A DNA stretch of 8,707 nucleotides from Pseudomonadota bacterium (GTDB taxonomy: Bacteria > Pseudomonadota > Alphaproteobacteria > Rhizobiales > Xanthobacteraceae). The notes under the pieces are model-generated. The model saw only the letters and a program-made list of their open reading frames with translations, did no database searches and was not told where the DNA came from. This document shows positions 5,587 through 8,707 of this stretch, one piece after another. A program made the position numbers and the translations under genes. The DNA is taken from NCBI GenBank assembly GCA_023390955.1, contig JAEWBW010000486.1:1-8707 (forward strand), written 5' to 3'. Every line of letters starts with the position of its first letter. Within the stretch, counting starts at the first letter, position 1.

Positions 5587-5790
5587 ATGCCTGAGATCAC
5601 CATCAGCATGGCCGAAGGCCGCACCGACGAGCAGAAGGCCGGCATGATGCGCGACATCACCCAGGCGCTGGTGAAGAATCTCGGCGTCGATGCCGATGCC
5701 GTCGTCATCCAGATCAACGAAGCTCCGCTCCGCCACAAGATGAAGGGCGGCAAGACCTTTGTGGAACGCGCGGCGGCTGCGAAAAAGTAG
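5587..5790 (+). CDS. 4-oxalocrotonate tautomerase-like small protein
   Basis: This is a 67-residue cytoplasmic tautomerase-superfamily protein. Removal of Met exposes the catalytic Pro1 (MPEITISMAEGRTDEQK), which acts as a general base in keto-enol tautomerisation. Arg11 in EGR-T-DEQK is conserved. Position 39, an arginine in the Pseudomonas 4-oxalocrotonate tautomerase, is Val here (ADAVVIQINE), as I recall for Bacillus YwhB, so the physiological substrate need not be 2-hydroxymuconate. The length suits the short subfamily, usually about 62 residues and hexameric, plus a Lys-Ala-rich tail. The start is supported by GGGAG 6 nt upstream and by the required Met-Pro. No aromatic meta-cleavage genes are nearby. 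It lies 150 nt after hisS, across a repeat, so co-transcription is uncertain. Confidence 0.9.
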   Translation: MPEITISMAEGRTDEQKAGMMRDITQALVKNLGVDADAVVIQINEAPLRHKMKGGKTFVERAAAAKK

Positions 5791-5815
5791 GCAGCGCTCT
5801 AGCGGCAATCACCGC

Positions 5816-5950
5816 TGTCGTCCCCGCGAAGGCGGGGACCCATAACCACAGGGAGTGGTTATCTAGCGAAGCGATGACTCCGAGTCCCCGTGGCCACGAT
5901 GTCCTGTGGTTATGGGTCCCGGATTTGCGCTTCGCTTGTCCGGGACGACA
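5816..5950. repeat. Palindromic repeat element between the tautomerase and thioesterase genes (family III)
   Basis: The left arm (5816-5854) starts TGTCGTCCCC, includes the hairpin TCCCCGC-GAAG-GCGGGGA (5821-5838) and ends with GGGACCCATAACCACAGGGA. The right arm (5902-5950) is its complement, TCCTGTGGTTATGGGTCCC to GGGACGACA, with a longer internal loop. The element begins 25 nt after the tautomerase stop and ends 13 nt before the thioesterase ATG. It is a recognisable Bradyrhizobium-type dispersed repeat, judged from memory. Confidence 0.87.
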
Positions 5951-5963
5951 TCGAGCAAGCACC

Positions 5964-6359
5964 ATGGACGCACGCGACTTCATCAAGATCGGCATGAGCG
6001 CAGAGCGCACGCTGGTGGTGCCGGTGGAGCGCACGGTCGGGCATTTCGTGCCTGATATGCCGATGGTCTATGCGACTCCGATGATGATTTTGGAAATGGA
6101 GCTCACGTCGGGCGATGCCATCCGCAGCGCGTTGCAGCCGGGCTGGGTCACCGTCGGCACCGAGGTCGACATCCGTCATCTTGCCGCCGCCCTGGTCGGC
6201 GCCACGGTGCGGACCACCGCAAAGGTCGTTGCGGTCGAACGTCGCGTTATCCGCTTCGAGGTCGAGGCATTCGAAGGCACGCGAAAACTCGGCGAGGGCC
6301 GCCATGCGCGCGGGCTCGTCAATGTCGAGACGTTCAACAAGCGGCTCGGCGCGACGTAG
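5964..6359 (+). CDS. FlK-like hotdog-fold thioesterase
   Basis: This is a 131-residue protein predicted to hydrolyse an acyl-CoA thioester in the cytoplasm. It resembles the fluoroacetyl-CoA thioesterase FlK of Streptomyces: VVPVERTVGHF near the N-terminus, the ATPMM and ILEME segment, TVGTEVDIRHLAAALVG, and the closing GRHARGLVNVETFNKRL. Residues corresponding to the FlK triad Thr42, Glu50 and His76 are Thr38, Glu46 and His72, with identical spacings of 8 and 26. The natural substrate is probably another short acyl-CoA, since no organofluorine genes are near. The ATG at 5964 is chosen because the frame's upstream part to 5874 is translated repeat DNA. There is no clear Shine-Dalgarno. Its stop is only 3 nt from the stop of the convergent oxidoreductase. 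Confidence 0.88.
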   Translation: MDARDFIKIGMSAERTLVVPVERTVGHFVPDMPMVYATPMMILEMELTSGDAIRSALQPGWVTVGTEVDIRHLAAALVGATVRTTAKVVAVERRVIRFEVEAFEGTRKLGEGRHARGLVNVETFNKRLGAT

Positions 6360-6362
6360 CCT

Positions 6363-7712
6363 TCACCTTCCCGGCGACGAATAGAACGCTTCCTGCTCCC
6401 GCCGCAGCCGCACGGAAGGCAGTGTTTCGTCGATCGCCACATCGGCCCAGGTGATGCAGGCATCCTTTGCGACATCCCGGGTCAATCGAACATTGTGGGC
6501 GAGCCCGAGCGGCAGATAGTTTTCCGCAAGCGACGTGCTGGCCGGCGTCAGCTTGCCGAAGACGGTGTAGCCGCCTTCGCCGTCCAGCGTATCTCCCTTG
6601 CGCAGATCCTTCTTGGCCGTCGCTGCAACATCGGCGTTGAACGCCGTCGCGACCCCTGTCGGCTCCTTGCGCAGCGCGATCGCCGCAACGGAAATGCCGA
6701 GCTCCAGGCCGATGAGATGCCACTTCTTGTAGGAGCTCATGTAACGGCCGCTCGGATCGGTGACGACGCTGTATTCCTGAAAGCAGTTGCGGATGTATTC
6801 GCTGTCGCCCTCGAAGCAGACCCAGACGCCCTTGCGGATATCGTTGGGGATCGGCTTGCCGTCGGTTGTCAGGCAGGAGACGACCTCGACCTGGCCCTTG
6901 GATTCCAGAATGCCGCCTTCGGAACGGGGCCGCATCAGCGTCGGGATGTCGTCGATCGATCCTGGCGGGAATGCGAGCCCTTGCGACGGTGCCTCCAGCC
7001 CGGTCGCGTTCGCGATCGCGGCGGATTCGATCGCCGGCTTGGAGCCGTCGAGGAACGCATTGAACATTTTTGGATTCATGCCGCCGCGCGCAGCCTGCTC
7101 GGCGGTGAGCCCCCAGTGATCCCAGACCGTTTCGGGCGTCGACTCCCGATAGCGCGGCAGCCATTTGTGGCCGCGGCCCGCCGCCACGACCGGGAAACCG
7201 CAGGCCCTTGCCCAATCGACGAGGTCGCAGGCCAGCGCCGGCTGATCGCCATAGGCGAGGCTGTAGATCACGCCGGCCTGCTTGGCTTTCTGCGCGAGGA
7301 TCGGTCCGCAGAAGGCGTCGGCTTCGACCGTCACGTTGATGACGGCCTTGCCGGCCGCAAAAGCGCCGAGGCAGTGTTCGACCGCGGCCACCGGATTTCC
7401 AGTGCACTCGGCGATCACCTCGATGCCTTCGCAACGGACCAGCGCGTCCCAGTCGTCGGTCAGGAAGGTTGTGCCGTTCTTGAGCGCATCGTCAAGCGAA
7501 GTCGCGGCGAATTGCTCCGCGCGCCAGCCAACCCGGTCCAGGTTTTCGCGGGCACGCACTGGTGACAGGTCCGCGATCCCGACCAGATGGACGCCCGGCG
7601 TGCGCAGGACCTGATGAAGGTACATCGCGCCGAACTTGCCCGCGCCGATCAGTCCGATCCTGATGGGGCGACCATCCGCCTGTCGTTCGAGAAGCTTTGC
7701 GTAGAGATTCAC
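6363..7712 (-). CDS. NAD(P)-dependent oxidoreductase with C-terminal SAF-type domain (COG4091-like, predicted homoserine dehydrogenase)
   Basis: This is a 449-residue cytoplasmic protein. An N-terminal Rossmann fold has the dinucleotide motif GLIGAGKFG (20-28) and the end of the second strand at GIADLSPVRAR. A dehydrogenase-like core follows, with ECTGNPVAAVEH (102-113) and MFNAFLDGSKPAIE (216-229). The last part (about 362-436) looks like an SAF domain: ATAKKDLRKGDTL, then LTRDVAKDACITWADV. The architecture matches COG4091, predicted homoserine dehydrogenases with a C-terminal SAF domain. Related proteins are often annotated in sugar-acid catabolism, so homoserine as substrate is not established. 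The GTG at 7712 is chosen because AGGAG lies 7 nt upstream; the frame continues to 7775, but that part is translated repeat DNA. It lies downstream of proC on the same strand, 126 nt away across a repeat. Confidence 0.86.
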   Translation of the reverse strand: MNLYAKLLERQADGRPIRIGLIGAGKFGAMYLHQVLRTPGVHLVGIADLSPVRARENLDRVGWRAEQFAATSLDDALKNGTTFLTDDWDALVRCEGIEVIAECTGNPVAAVEHCLGAFAAGKAVINVTVEADAFCGPILAQKAKQAGVIYSLAYGDQPALACDLVDWARACGFPVVAAGRGHKWLPRYRESTPETVWDHWGLTAEQAARGGMNPKMFNAFLDGSKPAIESAAIANATGLEAPSQGLAFPPGSIDDIPTLMRPRSEGGILESKGQVEVVSCLTTDGKPIPNDIRKGVWVCFEGDSEYIRNCFQEYSVVTDPSGRYMSSYKKWHLIGLELGISVAAIALRKEPTGVATAFNADVAATAKKDLRKGDTLDGEGGYTVFGKLTPASTSLAENYLPLGLAHNVRLTRDVAKDACITWADVAIDETLPSVRLRREQEAFYSSPGR

Positions 7713-7719
7713 GATCGCT

Positions 7720-7724
7720 CTCCT
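7720..7724 (-). promoter_or_regulatory. Shine-Dalgarno AGGAG fixing the oxidoreductase start
   Basis: On the minus strand AGGAG is followed by a 7-nt spacer and GTG (7712-7710). This is the only strong ribosome site near the N-terminus and lies outside the repeat, so it supports the GTG start over the ATG at 7775. Confidence 0.7.
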
Positions 7725-7734
7725 GCGGGGATTT

Positions 7735-7830
7735 CGTAGGGTGGGCAAAGGCGCGCTTCGCGCCGTGCCCACCATCTCTCTATCAGCACGACAGGAATGG
7801 TGGGCACGCTTTCGCTTTGCCCACCCTACG
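7735..7830. repeat. Palindromic repeat element between proC and the oxidoreductase gene (family IV)
   Basis: The arms begin CGTAGGGTGGGCAAAG (from 7735) and end CTTTGCCCACCCTACG (to 7830), complementary over 16 bp. Inner segments GTGCCCACCAT (7765-7775) and ATGGTGGGCAC (7797-7807) also pair. The left arm carries an extra hairpin, GGCGCG-CTT-CGCGCC (7750-7764), which the right arm lacks. The element lies 8 nt past the proC stop, in the proC 3' untranslated region. It has no T-run and no coding capacity. Confidence 0.88.
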
Positions 7831-7838
7831 GCACCTTC

Positions 7839-8663
7839 TTACTTCGCCAATTCCCTCGAGCGCTGCGTTGCAGCCGCGATCGCGCGGATCATCAGATCGC
7901 GCAGGCCGGGCTCCCCCATGAGCACGCCGAGTGCGGCCGCGGTGGTGCCGCCGGGCGAGGTGACGTTCTGGCGCAGCGTGGCCGCCGGCAGATCCGAGCG
8001 GTGCAGAAGTTCGCCGGCGCCGGAGACGGTTTCGCGCGCGAGTCTGGTTGCGAGTGCTTCAGGCAGGCCAGCCTCGACGCCGGCACGCGCGAGCTCTTCG
8101 GCAAGCAGGAAGATGTAGGCCGGGCCCGAGCCGGAGACGGCGGTGACCGCGTCGATCAAGCCCTCGTCCTCGACCCATTCGACCGAGCCGGTGGCGCGCA
8201 GCAGCGCGTCCGCAACCGCGCGCTGCTTGTCGCTGACATTGTTCGCGGGCACAGCGACCGTAATGCCGCGGCCGATCGCCGCCGGCGTGTTCGGCATCGC
8301 GCGCACCACCGCACCGCCGCAGACCTCCTGCAGCACCGCGATCGTCGTGCCCGCCATGATCGAGACGACGCAGGTGTCCTGCGACACGAACGGCTTCAGC
8401 TTGGCGCCGGCCTCGCGGAAGGATTGCGGCTTGACGGCGACAATGAGCGTCTCGACCGTGCCTGCGCTCGCTACGTCCGGATTGAGCGCGACGCCCTGCG
8501 CTGCAAGCGCGGCAATGTCAGGAGAAATAAAGGGATCGATCACTGCGACGCGGCGCGGATCGAGCCCGCCGGCCAGCCACCCCGTCAGCATCGCGCCGCC
8601 CATCTTGCCGGCACCGGCGAGGAGGATCGTGCCGGTGATGTTCTTGAGAGTGCTGTCGGTCAT
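7839..8663 (-). CDS. proC: Pyrroline-5-carboxylate reductase
   Basis: This enzyme catalyses the final step of proline synthesis, reducing 1-pyrroline-5-carboxylate with NAD(P)H in the cytoplasm. The protein has 274 residues, the usual ProC length. The Rossmann motif is LLAGAGKMGGAM (14-25). AVKPQ (76-80) and RAMPNTPAAIGRGITV (121-136) line the cofactor and substrate pocket. The C-terminal dimerisation domain holds AVSGSGPAYIFLLAEEL (175-191) and the ProC signature with TVSGAGELL and LRQNVTSPGGTTAAAL (230-245). All family motifs are intact. The ATG at 8663 is chosen; the frame's upstream part (MGPGFRQDDGWTT) is translated repeat sequence. The Shine-Dalgarno is weak (GGA about 10 nt upstream). 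The gene may be co-transcribed with the downstream oxidoreductase gene. Confidence 0.96.
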   Translation of the reverse strand: MTDSTLKNITGTILLAGAGKMGGAMLTGWLAGGLDPRRVAVIDPFISPDIAALAAQGVALNPDVASAGTVETLIVAVKPQSFREAGAKLKPFVSQDTCVVSIMAGTTIAVLQEVCGGAVVRAMPNTPAAIGRGITVAVPANNVSDKQRAVADALLRATGSVEWVEDEGLIDAVTAVSGSGPAYIFLLAEELARAGVEAGLPEALATRLARETVSGAGELLHRSDLPAATLRQNVTSPGGTTAAALGVLMGEPGLRDLMIRAIAAATQRSRELAK

Positions 8664-8678
8664 TGTTGTCCATCCGTC

Positions 8679-8707
8679 GTCCTGGCGGAAGCCAGGACCC
8701 ATTACCC
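8679..8707. repeat. Edge-truncated palindromic repeat upstream of proC
   Basis: GTCCTGGC (8679-8686), loop GGAA, GCCAGGAC (8691-8698) form a perfect 8-bp hairpin, followed by CCATTACCC to the window edge. The CCAGGACCCATTACCC tail resembles a common Bradyrhizobium-type intergenic repeat, so this is probably one arm of an element cut off by the window. It starts 15 nt upstream of the proC ATG. Confidence 0.55.

Noticed and set aside
5874..5963. N-terminal extension of the thioesterase
   Set aside because: The added residues (LWLWVPDLRFACPGRH) are the translation of the family III repeat arm, not a conserved protein segment.
7713..7775. Upstream ATG start for the oxidoreductase
   Set aside because: It falls inside the family IV repeat, and a strong AGGAG supports GTG 7712.

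Overview
The window looks like ordinary chromosomal sequence from a Bradyrhizobium-type alphaproteobacterium (order Hyphomicrobiales). The signs are high GC, GTG starts, an alphaproteobacterial-style histidyl-tRNA synthetase, a MarR/OmpR pair resembling PetP/PetR, and several families of palindromic intergenic repeats that I recognise from that group. The genus is inferred from overall character; no database search was possible. I found no phage, CRISPR, transposase, toxin-antitoxin or defence gene, and no rRNA or tRNA gene.

Layout. Positions 1-1631 (minus strand) hold a regulatory operon read right to left: a MarR-family regulator, an OmpR-family response regulator overlapping its stop codon, and the N-terminus of an EnvZ-like sensor kinase that runs off the left edge. 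A 334-bp divergent gap (1632-1965) separates it from ilvE (1966-3048, plus strand), a type-II branched-chain aminotransferase. This gap carries a perfect 7-8-7 inverted repeat overlapping a plausible ilvE promoter. Next on the plus strand come an exported DUF2314 protein (3187-3711), hisS (3916-5436), a 67-residue 4-oxalocrotonate-tautomerase-like protein (5587-5790) and a FlK-like hotdog thioesterase (5964-6359). The thioesterase converges, with a 3-bp gap, on a minus-strand oxidoreductase with a C-terminal SAF-type domain (6363-7712). The last gene is minus-strand proC (7839-8663).

The genes are mostly amino-acid metabolism and housekeeping (ilvE, hisS, proC) with small accessory enzymes, and they do not form one pathway. 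The most notable structure is non-coding. Five of the gaps between genes contain a palindromic element from at least four sequence families, and each element starts only 8-25 nt past a stop codon. A further hairpin begins at the right edge. In the hairpins of one family a base pair differs by a compensatory T:A to C:G change, which suggests that the folded RNA or DNA matters. I see no convincing undescribed multi-gene system here.
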